39,970 nucleotides of DNA, taken from contig JAEDLI010000011.1 in NCBI GenBank assembly GCA_016295375.1, forward strand, positions 1 to 39,970. The letters run 5' to 3'. Positions within the stretch are counted from its first letter, which is position 1. Each line of letters opens with the position of its first letter. Below, piece by piece: positions 6,825 to 16,067 of the stretch. This stretch comes from Fibrobacter sp. GTDB taxonomy: Bacteria > Fibrobacterota > Fibrobacteria > Fibrobacterales > Fibrobacteraceae. The translations under genes and the position numbers were made by a program. The notes below the pieces were generated by a model. That model made no database searches. It was not told where the DNA came from and saw only the letters and a list, made by a program, of their open reading frames with translations.

Positions 6825-9191
6825 CTAGAACAGGAACCCGCCGAAGCGGACGATCACTCCTGCAAAGACGACGCTCACCATAGTCATGAGCTTGATAAGG
6901 ATATTCAGCGAAGGACCTGCGGTATCCTTGAAGGGGTCGCCTACGGTATCGCCGACGACGGCGGACTTGTGTGTATCGGAGCCCTTGCCGCCGTAGTTCC
7001 CTTTTTCCACGAACTTCTTTGCGTTATCCCAGGCGCCGCCTGCATTGTTCAGCATGGTGGCAAGGGCAAAACCGCACGCAAGTCCGCCCACCAGCAGGCC
7101 GAACACTCCGGCCACGCCCATAAAGAGCCCCACCAGCACCGGGACTACAACTGCCAGGAGCGACGGAATGACCATTTCGTGCTGGGCGCCTACGGTAGAA
7201 ATTTCCACGCAGCGGGCGTAATCCGGCTGGCCCGAGCCTTCCATGATTCCGGGGATTTCCCTGAACTGCCGACGGACTTCTTCGACCATGGCGCTGGCGG
7301 CACGGCCCACCGCCTTGATGGTGAGGGCGCAGAACACGAAGGCCATCATGGCACCGATGAAGATGCCTCCCAGCAGCAGTGGATTCATGAGGTTCAGGTT
7401 GTAGATGTTCATGAAGTCCACGTAGTTCGCCTTGCTGGCCACAAGCCCTATAAGCTCGCCGTTGGCGGAGACGGCGCGGTTTCCGCCGTCCAGAATCTTT
7501 GCGCCGTCTATGTTGGCTACCGCATTTACCAGGTCCTGGCTGTGGTTCGCGAAGGTGACGCTGCCTACGTTCCAGAGGCCCTTGGCCGATGTAGCCAGGT
7601 GACCAATCCATATCTTGATTTCTTCGACATAAGAGGCCAGCAGCGCCATGGCGGTAAGGGCCGCAGACCCGATGGCGAATCCCTTTCCGGTGGCGGCGGT
7701 GGTGTTTCCCAGCATATCCAGTTCGTCGGTACGGGCGCGCACGCTGGCGTCAAGCCCTGCCATTTCGGCGTTTCCGCCGGCGTTGTCGGCAATGGGCCCG
7801 AAGGCGTCTGTAGCCAGGGTAATTCCCAAGGTGCTGAGCATGCCCACGGCCGCAAAGCCTACGCCGTAAAGTCCCATGGCCATGTTTTCAAAACCACCAG
7901 CGCAGCCGAAGGCGGCGATGATGCCAATCACGATGGTCACCACAGGGAGCCCCGTAGAGAACAAGCCCACCGAAATGCCGTCGATGATGGTGGTGGCAGC
8001 TCCAAGCCTAGCCTGGCCCGCGATGCCCCTGGTAGGCTTGTAGGCATCGGAGGTGTAGTATTCCGTAAACTGCCCAATAAGTACGCCGGCGGCAAGTCCC
8101 GAAAGTACCGCCCCGAAAATTCCCATGCCGATAAATCCAATTTTCACCATGACAAAGAGGGCGATGAGGATCATGATGGAAGAGCCCAGGGTTCCTGTCA
8201 GGAGGGAGTGGAGAAGGTTCTTGGTGGTGGCATCTTCCTTGGTGCGGACCATGAAAATGCCCACCACCGAAAGCACGATACCGATGGCCGCCACCACCAT
8301 GGGGGCGATTACATAATTGAGCCCTCCGGGGAGAGCCGCCCCCAGAGCCGCCGTGGCCAAGATAGATCCGCAGTAAGATTCGTAAAGGTCGGCTCCCATG
8401 CCGGCTACGTCTCCTACGTTGTCGCCCACGTTGTCGGCGATGGTGGCCGGGTTTCTCGGGTCGTCTTCGGGAATGCCCGCTTCTACCTTGCCCACCAGGT
8501 CGGCGCCTACGTCGGCGGCCTTGGTGTAGATGCCTCCGCCTACGCGGGCGAACAGCGCCTGCAAAGAGGCGCCCATGCCGAAGGTCAGCATGGTGGTGGT
8601 GATTTCCACCATCTTGCCGTGGAGCCAGGCGTCATTTTGCAAGAGCGAATCGCTCCAGCCGCCTAACGCTAGTTTGTTTGCAATGTCGGCGCCGAAACCG
8701 AACACGTTGTGGTCGTAGATGTAGTTCAGCAAGACAAACCACGCCGAAATATCCAGCAGGCCAAACCCCACCACCACAAGGCCCATGACGGCCCCGCTTC
8801 TGAAGGCGATGACAAGCCCCCGGTTCAGGCTGCTCATGGCGCCCTGGGCCGTTCTGGAGCTTGCGTAAGTGGCAGTCTTCATTCCCAAAAAACCGCACAG
8901 GCCGCTGAAGAAACCTCCGGTAAGGAACGCCACCGGCACAAAGGGATTCTGGATGCCCATGATGGCGAGCACCACGAACACCGCGAACAGCACCGTAAAG
9001 ACGATGGAGACGGTCTTGTATTGGCGCCTCAGGTAGGCAAACGCCCCCACCCGCACAAAGTGGGCGATGGCTTTCATTTTGTGGTTGCCGTCGGGAGCTT
9101 TTTTCATGGCCCTGTAGAACAGGTAGGCCATAACGAGGGCGAACAGGGCCGCGACAGGAACAAGGAACCAAAAACTGGGAATCGTAGTCAT
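6825..9191 (-). CDS. hppA: Membrane-bound ion-translocating pyrophosphatase
   Basis: A protein of 788 residues with many membrane segments. It hydrolyses pyrophosphate and pumps H+ or Na+ across the cytoplasmic membrane. The substrate-binding loop AADVGADLVGKVEAGIPEDD and the following DNVGDNVGD block are intact, as is DNAGGNAEMAGL. In GNTTAATGKG the first variable position is Ala rather than Lys, the signature of K+-dependent members. Whether it moves Na+ or H+ cannot be settled by eye. AGGAGG precedes ATG 9191 by six bases, so this start is well supported, in contrast to the leaderless-looking genes nearby. It would recover energy from pyrophosphate released by biosynthesis. It is transcribed divergently from the isoprenoid operon. 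Confidence 0.97.
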   Translation of the reverse strand: MTTIPSFWFLVPVAALFALVMAYLFYRAMKKAPDGNHKMKAIAHFVRVGAFAYLRRQYKTVSIVFTVLFAVFVVLAIMGIQNPFVPVAFLTGGFFSGLCGFLGMKTATYASSRTAQGAMSSLNRGLVIAFRSGAVMGLVVVGFGLLDISAWFVLLNYIYDHNVFGFGADIANKLALGGWSDSLLQNDAWLHGKMVEITTTMLTFGMGASLQALFARVGGGIYTKAADVGADLVGKVEAGIPEDDPRNPATIADNVGDNVGDVAGMGADLYESYCGSILATAALGAALPGGLNYVIAPMVVAAIGIVLSVVGIFMVRTKEDATTKNLLHSLLTGTLGSSIMILIALFVMVKIGFIGMGIFGAVLSGLAAGVLIGQFTEYYTSDAYKPTRGIAGQARLGAATTIIDGISVGLFSTGLPVVTIVIGIIAAFGCAGGFENMAMGLYGVGFAAVGMLSTLGITLATDAFGPIADNAGGNAEMAGLDASVRARTDELDMLGNTTAATGKGFAIGSAALTAMALLASYVEEIKIWIGHLATSAKGLWNVGSVTFANHSQDLVNAVANIDGAKILDGGNRAVSANGELIGLVASKANYVDFMNIYNLNLMNPLLLGGIFIGAMMAFVFCALTIKAVGRAASAMVEEVRRQFREIPGIMEGSGQPDYARCVEISTVGAQHEMVIPSLLAVVVPVLVGLFMGVAGVFGLLVGGLACGFALATMLNNAGGAWDNAKKFVEKGNYGGKGSDTHKSAVVGDTVGDPFKDTAGPSLNILIKLMTMVSVVFAGVIVRFGGFLF

Positions 9192-9321
9192 GGGAACCTC
9201 CTATTTGAAATCTATCTCCAAAAAAAGAAAAAAGCACAACTCGGTCCATTTATTTATGACGAAACGGGGAAAAAGGGGATAAAATGGGGGTAAAACGGGA
9301 TAGGGGGAACCCTGATTTAAG

Positions 9322-9329
9322 TATCTTTG
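9322..9329 (+). promoter_or_regulatory. TATCTTTG promoter element before ispA
   Basis: TATCTTTG fits TAnnTTTG and ends five bases before ATG 9335. The following GGGGG is too close to the start to act as a ribosome site, so transcription probably begins at or next to the ATG. Confidence 0.5.
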
Positions 9330-9334
9330 GGGGT

Positions 9335-10222
9335 ATGCAGTCTATTGAAAAAGAAGCAGCTATTGCTCAGGACTATCTGTCCAAGATTTCTGTAGAGGCG
9401 GAAGCCCTATTTGACAAGTACCTCCCTCCGGTGACGGATCAGCCCTGCCGGTTGCACGAGGCCATGCGCTATTCTATGCTGGCGGGCGGTAAGCGCCTGC
9501 GTCCTGCCCTTGTTAGGGCTACTTTCGACATGTTCGGCGGCAAGGGCGAAGGCGTTGAGCTTGCCATGGTCGCCCTGGAGATGATCCACACCTTCTCCCT
9601 CATTCACGACGACCTGCCCTGTATCGACAACGACGATTTCCGCAGGGGCAAGCCCACCAGCCACAAGCAGTTTGGCGAGGCTACGGCCGTAATGGCTGGA
9701 GATGCCCTTTGTGTGCTCGCTTTTGAACTTATGGGCAAGACGGGAAACGCCCGTGCAATCGAGGTCCTTGCCCACCTGCTCAGCACCTACGGCCTTATCG
9801 GCGGCGAAATGATCGATATCGAGTGCGAAGGCAAGGAAGTGGACCTGGAAACGGTGGACTACATCCATTACCACAAGACGGCGGCCCTTATCGAGGCGGC
9901 CCTGCAGGTAGGCGCCATGCTTGCCGGTGCAAGCGATGCCGATATCCAGGTCATCCGCAAGTACGGCAAGGCCATCGGGCTTGCGTTCCAGATTGTGGAC
10001 GATATCCTGGACATTGTCTCCACTACCGAAGAACTGGGCAAGGATGCCGGTTCCGACATCGAGAAGGGCAAGGCCACCTACCCCTCCGTGGTGGGGCTTG
10101 ACCGCTCCAGGGAAAAGGCCAAGGAACTCTTCGAAGAGTCCATCAAGTCCCTGGACTCTCTCTCCTGCGATACCGAAATCCTTCGGGCCATAGCCGCATT
10201 CATTATCACCCGGGTTAAGTAA
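9335..10222 (+). CDS. ispA: Short-chain polyprenyl diphosphate synthase (FPP/GGPP synthase)
   Basis: A protein of 295 residues from ATG 9335; an in-frame ATG at 9284 would add 17 atypical residues and run across the likely promoter. Both Asp-rich motifs are present. The first is LIHDDLPCIDNDDFRRGKPT, whose DDLPCIDND form is the one bacterial farnesyl/geranylgeranyl synthases use; the second is QIVDDILDI. GGKRLRP near residue 50 binds isopentenyl diphosphate. The enzyme condenses isopentenyl diphosphate with allylic diphosphates to feed quinone and undecaprenyl synthesis. It heads a four-gene operon, and its stop overlaps the dxs start by one base (TAATG), so precursor supply and chain elongation are co-transcribed. 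Product length is not certain. Confidence 0.92.
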   Translation: MQSIEKEAAIAQDYLSKISVEAEALFDKYLPPVTDQPCRLHEAMRYSMLAGGKRLRPALVRATFDMFGGKGEGVELAMVALEMIHTFSLIHDDLPCIDNDDFRRGKPTSHKQFGEATAVMAGDALCVLAFELMGKTGNARAIEVLAHLLSTYGLIGGEMIDIECEGKEVDLETVDYIHYHKTAALIEAALQVGAMLAGASDADIQVIRKYGKAIGLAFQIVDDILDIVSTTEELGKDAGSDIEKGKATYPSVVGLDRSREKAKELFEESIKSLDSLSCDTEILRAIAAFIITRVK

Positions 10223-12090
10223 TGGAACTGAAAGACATAAAGTCTCCCGAGGACATCAAGCATTGTTCTGTGGAGGAACTTTATAACCTGGCGTCCCAGG
10301 TACGCGAGACCATCATTGGTCAGGTGGCCAAGCATGGCGGCCACTTGGCGTCTAGCCTCGGGGTGGTAGAACTGACCATCGCCCTCCATTACGTGTTCAA
10401 CGCTCCCGAAGACAAGATTGTCTGGGACGTAGGGCACCAGGCCTATGTGCACAAGCTTTTGACGGGCCGCTACGACCGGTTCGACACACTCCGCCAGCAG
10501 GGCGGCATCTCTGGATTTTTGAAACGCTGCGAAAGCGAGTACGACTGTTTTGGCGCAGGACATGCCACCACCTCCATTTCGGCGGCTCTTGGCTTTGCTG
10601 TGGCCCGCAACCACTTTAACCGCAAGAACAACGTGGTGGCTGTCATCGGTGACGGCTCCATGACCGGCGGTATGGCTTACGAGGCCCTGAACAACGCGGG
10701 TATTTCGAAGCAGAACATGACCATCATCTTGAACGACAACAAGATGAGCATCGCTCCCAATGTGGGCGGGTTCAGCAAGTACCTGAACCGCGTGATATCC
10801 GACCCGGTCTACAACAAGATGCGCTCTGACCTGGACCGCCTCATGACAAGGCTCCCGGGTGTGCTAGGGAGCAGGTTCCGCGATTTGTTCTTGCAGGTGG
10901 AAAACGCGGCGAAGAACGCCGTGAAGCCGGGCGCTTTCTTTGAAGACCTGGGTATCCGCTATTTCGGGCCTATCGACGGTCACGACATCAACGAACTGAT
11001 CATGATTCTCGAGCGGGTCAAGTCCCAGCCGGGGCCTTGCCTGGTCCATGTTCTGACCGAGAAGGGCCGCGGGCTGAATGCCGCCGAGAAGAACCCCACC
11101 AAGTTCCACGGCACAGGCCCCTTCGACCCCGAAAGCGGACTCCCCCTTTCGCCGGGCAGTCCGAACCCATCCCTTACCAGCGTGTTCGGAAAGACCCTGT
11201 TGGAACTTGCCAAGAAGGATGACCGCATTATCGGGATTACGGCCGCCATGCCTACGGGCTGCGGCCTGGACATTGTGGCCAAGGAACTGCCCGACCGGGT
11301 GATAGATGTGGGCATTGCCGAGGAGCATGCGGTAACCTTTGCCGCAGGCCTTGCCTGCGACGGAGTGGTGCCGGTGGTGGCTATCTACTCCAGCTTTATG
11401 CAGCGGGCCTACGACCAGATTATGCACGACGTGGCCCTGCAGAAACTCCACGTGGTGTTCGTGCTGGACCGCGCGGGCCTCGTGGGCGCCGACGGGCCTA
11501 CCCATCACGGGACCTTTGACCTGTCGTTCCTCCGCACGGTGCCGGGCATGACCATCCTTGCGCCCAGCGACGAAAACGAACTTCGGGATATGCTGAAAGC
11601 TTCCATCGACATGGAAGGCCCTGTGGCTATCCGTTACCCCCGCGGGACTGCCCTGGCCGAAAAGCTTTTGGAGCCGCCTGCGACAGTAGATGTGAAGCTC
11701 CCGAAGGTCTTGGAACAGGGCAAGGGCATTCTGCTTTTGGGTGCCGGGTTCATGACCAACGAACTGAAGAAGACGGCGAAGATCCTTCGCGAGCATGGGC
11801 ATAACCCTACTCTCGTGGACGCCCGTCTGGTGAAGCCCCTGGAAGCCGAATGTTATCGGGGACTGTTCGAAAGCCACGACACCATTGTCACTCTTGAGGA
11901 CAATACTTTAGTAGGCGGCTTTGGCTCTGCCGTGATGGAGCTTGCCGCAGATCTTGGATATTCAGGCAAGAAGTTCTTCCGGTTCGGAATTCCGGATAAT
12001 TTCGTGGAGCAAGGTGAAATCAAGAACCTTTACAAACTCTTGAAAATCGATGGCGAATCTGTCGCCGAACAACTGATGGAAAAACTATGA
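10222..12090 (+). CDS. dxs: 1-deoxy-D-xylulose-5-phosphate synthase
   Basis: A protein of 622 residues, normal length. It joins pyruvate and glyceraldehyde 3-phosphate in the first step of the MEP isoprenoid pathway, using thiamine diphosphate and Mg2+. The N-terminal half has VGHQAYVHKLLTGR and the cofactor motif GDGSMTGGMAYEALNNAG ending in NDN. The second half has AEEHAVTFAAGLA with the glutamate that activates thiamine, and RAGLVGADGPTHHG. The C-terminal transketolase domain runs to the end. ATG 10222 overlaps the ispA stop, and the last codons overlap the next start (ATGA at 12087-12090), which implies coupled translation. Confidence 0.98.
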   Translation: MELKDIKSPEDIKHCSVEELYNLASQVRETIIGQVAKHGGHLASSLGVVELTIALHYVFNAPEDKIVWDVGHQAYVHKLLTGRYDRFDTLRQQGGISGFLKRCESEYDCFGAGHATTSISAALGFAVARNHFNRKNNVVAVIGDGSMTGGMAYEALNNAGISKQNMTIILNDNKMSIAPNVGGFSKYLNRVISDPVYNKMRSDLDRLMTRLPGVLGSRFRDLFLQVENAAKNAVKPGAFFEDLGIRYFGPIDGHDINELIMILERVKSQPGPCLVHVLTEKGRGLNAAEKNPTKFHGTGPFDPESGLPLSPGSPNPSLTSVFGKTLLELAKKDDRIIGITAAMPTGCGLDIVAKELPDRVIDVGIAEEHAVTFAAGLACDGVVPVVAIYSSFMQRAYDQIMHDVALQKLHVVFVLDRAGLVGADGPTHHGTFDLSFLRTVPGMTILAPSDENELRDMLKASIDMEGPVAIRYPRGTALAEKLLEPPATVDVKLPKVLEQGKGILLLGAGFMTNELKKTAKILREHGHNPTLVDARLVKPLEAECYRGLFESHDTIVTLEDNTLVGGFGSAVMELAADLGYSGKKFFRFGIPDNFVEQGEIKNLYKLLKIDGESVAEQLMEKL

Positions 12091-13346
12091 GCGAAGAAAA
12101 CAAGACCCCGCGTACCATAAGGAAAACTTTGGACCGCAAATTCGGCGTCAGCGAAAGCCGTGATGAACGCCGCCCCCGCCGCGAAGAAAGAACCGGCGAT
12201 GATAGGGAATTTGGCCGTGGCCCTCGTGGTGACCGCCCCCGTGGACTTCGCGAAGACGGAAGCCTCCGTGAAGGCCGCACAGGGGAACGCCGTTTCGACC
12301 GCGAGCGCAAGCCCTTTGACCGCGAACGCCGTCCCCGCCGTTTTGACGACAGTCCCTTCGGCCGCTCCGAACGGTTCGGCCATGACCGCCGCCGCGATGG
12401 AGACCGCCCTTTCCGCGGGTTCGACAAGGCCGGTTTTGAAAAATCCAGCAGGCCCATTTACCGCCAGCGTCCGGAACAAAAGTCCGACGCCTTCCAGGAC
12501 GAGAACCTGGACGAGTCCGTATTAGAAGCCCGCGCAGCCCAGGCGGAAACCGTAGAGGAAAGCACCGGCCATCCGCCCTGGTTCAAGAAGCTTCTGGCCC
12601 TCACCACAGAAAAGGGCCGCGAGCGCGAAGGCCGTTTCTTGGGCGAAGGCGTCCATGTGGTGACCGAGCTGGTAAAAAACCATCGCGAGCTGGTCATTGC
12701 CGTTTACGCCGTCGAAGGTTTCGAGGACCAGACTTTGCTGGACCTTATCAACGAGGCGGGAATCACCCTCCACGACATGCCTGCCGACCAGATGAAGCAG
12801 ATTAGCACTACGGTGACTCCCCAGGGCATTATCGCCCATTGCCGTATTGCAAATACCAAGCCCAATTACGAATCCAGCCGCAGCGTGCTGACTCTTGTAG
12901 ATGCGGTGCAGGACCCGGGCAACTTGGGAACGCTGTTCCGCACGAGCCTCGGCTTCGGTTCTGACGGCATGATTCTTGGCCGCGGTACCGTGAGCCCCTT
13001 CAACCCGAAGGTGGTGCGTGGTTCGTCGGGAACTTTCCTCCGCGTGCCTTTCGAATTTGACGTGGACCTGATTGACCAGATCAATTTCTTGCGCAGCAAG
13101 GGATACACGATTATTGCGACCGACCTGCATGCCAAGCAGTCCCTGCGCCAGATTCCGGAACGCAAGCTCCGCAAGATGGCTTTCTTGGTGGGTAACGAAG
13201 GTGCGGGTACCAACCCCTACTTTATCGAACTTGCCGACGAGACGGTAAAGATACCCATGAGCAGCGAACTGGAATCCCTGAACGTGGCGGTAGCTCACGG
13301 CATTCTCAGCTACGAGGCCGCCCAGATTCAAGAGGAGTTGAAGTAA
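12087..13346 (+). CDS. SpoU/TrmH-family RNA 2'-O-methyltransferase with long Arg-rich N-terminal tail
   Basis: A protein of 419 residues. The C-terminal half is a complete SpoU methyltransferase with a trefoil-knot fold. Motif 1 is DPGNLGTLFRTSLGFG, motif 2 is LVGNEGAGTNP, and motif 3 is IPMSSELESLNVAVAHGIL with the catalytic Asn/Ser region. Before it is a substrate-binding domain (about 165-235). The first 150 residues are unusual: dense in Arg, Asp, Gly, Glu and Pro (RRPRREER, GRGPRGDRPRG, DRERKPFDRERRPRRF) and probably disordered. The tail may bind RNA or ribosomal particles. The methylated nucleotide, on 23S rRNA or tRNA, cannot be named. It shares four bases with dxs and one with pyrF. 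Confidence 0.9.
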   Translation: MSEENKTPRTIRKTLDRKFGVSESRDERRPRREERTGDDREFGRGPRGDRPRGLREDGSLREGRTGERRFDRERKPFDRERRPRRFDDSPFGRSERFGHDRRRDGDRPFRGFDKAGFEKSSRPIYRQRPEQKSDAFQDENLDESVLEARAAQAETVEESTGHPPWFKKLLALTTEKGREREGRFLGEGVHVVTELVKNHRELVIAVYAVEGFEDQTLLDLINEAGITLHDMPADQMKQISTTVTPQGIIAHCRIANTKPNYESSRSVLTLVDAVQDPGNLGTLFRTSLGFGSDGMILGRGTVSPFNPKVVRGSSGTFLRVPFEFDVDLIDQINFLRSKGYTIIATDLHAKQSLRQIPERKLRKMAFLVGNEGAGTNPYFIELADETVKIPMSSELESLNVAVAHGILSYEAAQIQEELK

Positions 13347-14251
13347 TGAACTTTCAGGCTCGTTTAGAAGAACGCATTGCCAAGTGCGGAAACCCGATTT
13401 GCCTGGGCATGGATCCTGTGCTCAAGCTGATTGACCCCTGCTGCCCCGACGGTTCTGCCGAAGACAAGATCAAGCGCTTCTATTCCGAAATTCTGGAATG
13501 CGCCCTGAAACGGGGCGTGCAGCCCGCCGTAGTCAAGCCCAACAGTGCCTACTACGAATGCGTGAGCGTGCAGGCCATGCTGGTACTGCAACAGCTGATT
13601 GCCGATTACCGCAGTGCCGGTATTCCGGTAATTCTCGACGCCAAGCGCGGCGATATCGGCAAGTCCAGCGCCGCCTACGCCACCGCCGCCTACGACGTTT
13701 ACAAGGCGGATGCCGTCACGGTTTCCCCCTGGATGGGCGCCGATTCCGTCGGTCCCTTCATCCGCAGTTCCGAAACGAACGCCAACGAGCATGGTGCCTA
13801 CGTGCTGCTTCGCACCAGCAACAAGGGCGCCCACGATTTTCAGGACCTGCCTGTGGTCCGTAGCGACGCCCCTCGGGACAAGGCCGAAGCGTTTTATTCC
13901 GTAGCCGACAAGATTATGGAATGGGACGGAAACTTCGGTTACCTGGGCGCAGTCGTCGGAGCCACCCACCCCGAAGAGCTTGAAAAGATTACGGCCTATA
14001 CCGTAGCTCACAAGCACGAGATTCCCTTCCTGATTCCTGGCGTGTCCATTCCTGGCGTGCCCGGCGGTCAGGGTGGCGACGCCAAGACGGTACTTACCGC
14101 CATTGCCAACGGCGGCGGCAAGCGCAAGTTCCATGTTCTCAACAGCAGTAGCGGTCTGAACTTCGCCTACCAGCGCACCGACAACCCGGCGAACTTCGCA
14201 AGCGACTGCATCGACGCCCTCGAAAAACTCGCGGAGGCCTGTGTTATTTGA
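13346..14251 (+). CDS. pyrF: Orotidine 5'-phosphate decarboxylase, type 2
   Basis: A protein of 301 residues that turns OMP into UMP, the last step of pyrimidine synthesis. The catalytic Lys-Asp cluster is in LDAKRGDIGKSSAAYA, and phosphate binding is in FLIPGVSIPGVPGGQGGD. VVGATHPEELEKI and the length of about 300 (rather than about 230) place it in the longer type 2 subfamily. It is the last gene of the operon: ATG 13346 overlaps the methyltransferase stop (TAATG). It is followed directly by a short-word repeat array, with no clear intrinsic terminator. Confidence 0.97.
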   Translation: MNFQARLEERIAKCGNPICLGMDPVLKLIDPCCPDGSAEDKIKRFYSEILECALKRGVQPAVVKPNSAYYECVSVQAMLVLQQLIADYRSAGIPVILDAKRGDIGKSSAAYATAAYDVYKADAVTVSPWMGADSVGPFIRSSETNANEHGAYVLLRTSNKGAHDFQDLPVVRSDAPRDKAEAFYSVADKIMEWDGNFGYLGAVVGATHPEELEKITAYTVAHKHEIPFLIPGVSIPGVPGGQGGDAKTVLTAIANGGGKRKFHVLNSSSGLNFAYQRTDNPANFASDCIDALEKLAEACVI

Positions 14252-14340
14252 GTTCGGAGTTCTAAGTTACTAGTTACTAGTAATATCTTAAGTAGGAATT
14301 TTCTAGTAACTAGTAACTAGTAACTATTAACTAGTAACTG
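14252..14340. repeat. Short-word array (CTAGTAACTAG type)
   Basis: Right after the pyrF stop, GAGTTCGGAGTTC leads into at least six copies of a 7-10 base word, TAGTTACTAG or its complement CTAGTAACTAG, ending at about 14340. The array occupies the whole intergenic space before the next ATG at 14351. GAGTTCGGAGTTC is the reverse complement of words inside the M18 gene at 17966-18000. Confidence 0.75.
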
Positions 14341-14350
14341 ACATCCGTCT

Positions 14351-15229
14351 ATGCGTTATCTAATCTGTTTAGTCCTTGCTATTGTGGTCGTTGCCTTCGC
14401 GTTTCATTATGCGAAGCCCCTCCCCGGCACTAATTTCGACGAGTCGTTCTTGCCGAAGGCTAACTACGTGCGCTACATCGCCGCAGGGAACGACGCTTCG
14501 GTGGCAGGACTTTTCTGGATTAAGGGCCTTACGGAACTTGGTGACAGTTTTTTGACGGGCAAGGAATACGCCTACCTGAGCCATGTGGCTAACCTCTGCA
14601 CAGAACTGGATAGCTTGTTTTACACTCCCTACTACTTTGTGAGTGCCATGACTCAGATGGATTCCAAGGACACCACCGATTATATCGTGATGGACAGGGC
14701 ACTGAGAACTTATCCTCAATACTGGCGGTTGGCCGTGGCTCACGCCTTGCGGCTTTCCAAGAGTCCCTACCCCAACAAGACCAAGGCAGCAAATATTATG
14801 CGGCCTTATTTCGACAGTCCCGACACCACCATCCCGCCCCATATTCGCACCATTTACCGGACTTTTGAACTGGATACCATGCAGACGGAAACGGCGGTCG
14901 AAATGATACTGAACGACGTGATGCAGCCCCGTTTCAAGAAATTCCGCAGCAGTTTTTACAACAAAACTTTCCGAGTTCTCGGGTACCGTAGCTTAAGGCA
15001 AGGTGCGGATTCTACGGTGTACAACGATGTCCAAAACACTATCGACCTGTTTGCCGATGGCAAGATTTCTCCTGTCCAGGCATACAATCACTTGTTGCAG
15101 CTGAAAAAGCCCGAAGAGGTAAAGCCCGTCGATTCAACGGCGGTGGATGCAACGAAAGCTGATTCTACGGTAATCAATGCCGTCGCAGCGGATACTATCG
15201 CCGCTCTGACCGATACGACCAACAACTAG
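14351..15229 (+). CDS. Unknown membrane-anchored envelope protein
   Basis: A protein of 292 residues. Residues 3-18 form one hydrophobic helix (LICLVLAIVVVAFAFHY), an uncleaved anchor or a signal peptide. The rest is soluble and mostly alpha-helical, with helical pairs near 45-130 that resemble TPR-like packing. Aromatic positions such as LYTPYYF- and YWRLAVAHALR-type stretches support this, although no clean TPR consensus is present. The last 35 residues are rich in Asp, Ala, Thr and Val (repeated ADST/VDST words) and are probably disordered. I do not recognise the family. It faces the MlaD pair across a short convergent gap (15230-15296) in which I see no strong terminator. Confidence 0.65.
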   Translation: MRYLICLVLAIVVVAFAFHYAKPLPGTNFDESFLPKANYVRYIAAGNDASVAGLFWIKGLTELGDSFLTGKEYAYLSHVANLCTELDSLFYTPYYFVSAMTQMDSKDTTDYIVMDRALRTYPQYWRLAVAHALRLSKSPYPNKTKAANIMRPYFDSPDTTIPPHIRTIYRTFELDTMQTETAVEMILNDVMQPRFKKFRSSFYNKTFRVLGYRSLRQGADSTVYNDVQNTIDLFADGKISPVQAYNHLLQLKKPEEVKPVDSTAVDATKADSTVINAVAADTIAALTDTTNN

Positions 15230-15296
15230 CGGCTTTTTGAGACCATCGGTCCTAACCACTAATCACTAACGGCTTACGGCCTGACTTTCCTAATAC

Positions 15297-16067
15297 CTAC
15301 TTCTCGCAGCGCTTGGCGTTGTTGGGGAGTCCCATCAGCTCAAAAGCGTTCTTGCAGCGGAGCCGCAGGTCGTCTTTTTCTTTCTGCGGAACGCCCTTGA
15401 TCAAAGAACGCTCCCAGAGGATATTGGCGGTCATGTAGGTGTAGTTGCTCTTGATGGATTTTTCTTCGGCCGTCTTGTATAGTTTTTCGGCTTCAGAGTC
15501 TCCCAGGAGTCTCTTGACCTTTGCCGCAGTGTAGGCGTAAAAGCCACCGTCCGTGTCGCTGTTCTGGCCCGTCATCTTGAGGGCGGCGTTGGCCTCGTCT
15601 TCGTGGCCCGCTCCGGCGTAGGCAGTAGCGCATTCCGAATAGTAGGCGGCCTTCAGGGCTTCGTCCCGTTTCTTGATGCTGCCATCGTCAATGGAGCGAC
15701 AAATCTTTTCGGCGTCGCCATATTTTTCCCGGGCGTTGGCCAGGGCAACTTTCGACTGGTTGAGCATCAATGCGGAATTATCGTCTAGAGCTTCGGGACG
15801 CACCACTTTCAGTAGGGAATCCGCGAAGTTCAGGTCCAGACTCATGATGCGGACTCTCGCCATAGACAGCAAGACCCGTCCTTCGGAGGCCAAATCGGCT
15901 TCCTTGCGGCTTGCAAGCAGAGCTCGTTCCAGTTGGCCGTAACCTTTGGCGAATTTGCCGTTGGCAATGGACTTCTGGGCGCGAAAGGCCAGCGTCGAAG
16001 ACTCGGAAGCGAAACTCATTCCCGAAAAAACAAGGACCAGGGCCAGGGCGAAGATTCTATTTACCAT
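15297..16067 (-). CDS. Exported TPR-like protein of unknown function
   Basis: A protein of 256 residues with a clear signal peptide (hydrophobic residues 5-15, likely cut after SFA at about 21). The mature part is a chain of helix pairs with TPR-like features: small residues at helix crossings, AAYYSECATAYAGAGHEDEANAAL and AKVKRLLGDSEAEKLYKTA. It overlaps the end of the mlaD-like gene by seven bases on the same strand, so the two are translated together. A periplasmic scaffold role in the same lipid-transport process is inferred from that coupling only. Confidence 0.7.
   Translation of the reverse strand: MVNRIFALALVLVFSGMSFASESSTLAFRAQKSIANGKFAKGYGQLERALLASRKEADLASEGRVLLSMARVRIMSLDLNFADSLLKVVRPEALDDNSALMLNQSKVALANAREKYGDAEKICRSIDDGSIKKRDEALKAAYYSECATAYAGAGHEDEANAALKMTGQNSDTDGGFYAYTAAKVKRLLGDSEAEKLYKTAEEKSIKSNYTYMTANILWERSLIKGVPQKEKDDLRLRCKNAFELMGLPNNAKRCEK

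Noticed and set aside
6969..8666. Long open frame (565 codons) antisense to hppA
   Set aside because: It is the mirror of strong codon bias in hppA. It has a His/Gly/Arg-rich translation with no domain, and hppA is certain on the other strand.
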